The notes beneath the pieces are model-generated. The model saw only the letters and a list, made by a program, of their open reading frames with translations, was not told the DNA's origin and ran no database searches. Of a DNA stretch of 19,996 nucleotides, positions 19,978 through 19,996 are shown one piece after another. Source of the stretch: CALKCV01 sp964619285 (GTDB taxonomy: Bacteria; Cyanobacteriota; Cyanobacteriia; Cyanobacteriales; Microcoleaceae); assembly GCA_964619285.1 (NCBI GenBank), contig CAZUCT010000132.1:1-19996 (forward strand). Reading direction: 5' to 3'. The translations under genes and the position numbers were made by a program. How positions within the stretch are numbered: position 1 is the first letter of the stretch; every line of letters begins with the position of its first letter.

Positions 19978-19996
19978 TTTATGTCTTTTGGTAGAT

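Overview
The window is a cyanobacterial chromosome segment, most likely from a filamentous non-heterocystous (Oscillatoriales-type) genome. The evidence is the very frequent HIP1 octamer GCGATCGC (over 20 copies), intergenic heptamer arrays (TGCTAAT and GGCAAGA/GGCAATA types), a family of AGAAACCGGG palindromes, and cyanobacterial families (DUF4351, Uma2, DUF29, membrane-anchored YvcK, PrcA-like subtilase, DUF4079-DM13). The organism call is inference. No rRNA, tRNA, transposase or CRISPR array was seen.

Layout. 1-900: tail of a DUF4351 gene followed by a truncated second copy that a heptamer-repeat block has split. 969-4348: a dihydroorotase-like protein lacking most metal ligands, then lepB (minus), then the probable true dihydroorotase pyrC. 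4525-6050: toxin-antitoxin island with two tandem antitoxin-like genes, an overlapping PIN toxin, and a DUF433 antitoxin whose DUF5615-type toxin survives only as its first ten codons. 5957-7940 (minus): tsaE and a membrane-anchored YvcK-like protein. 8223-11204 (plus): a Uma2-family protein, then an ATPase and an MCE protein forming a Mla/TGD-type lipid transporter pair. 11386-12726 (minus): grxD, bolA and an exported helical-repeat protein. 12993-15113: a subtilisin-like protease with a P-domain. 15223-18174: a DUF29 protein, a HAD phosphatase, a small Dabb-domain protein, a 25-bp tandem repeat array and a second Uma2 protein. 18443-19546: a DUF4079-DM13 membrane redox protein. 19668-19903: wreck of a KaiC-like ATPase gene.

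Most genes are housekeeping or conserved cyanobacterial genes and do not form one pathway. Functional links visible are pyrC with its pseudo-paralogue, grxD with bolA, the ATPase with the MCE protein, and antitoxin with toxin. The dominant theme is gene decay and repeat expansion. Four loci carry clear remnants (DUF4351 copy 2, DUF5615 toxin, KaiC-like gene, and an antitoxin without its own toxin). Palindromic elements sit repeatedly at gene 3' ends, and at two genes the stop codon lies within or at the edge of a repeat. No convincing new defence or biosynthetic system was found. The strongest leads are the pseudo-dihydroorotase, the repeat elements, and the DUF4079-DM13 fusion.
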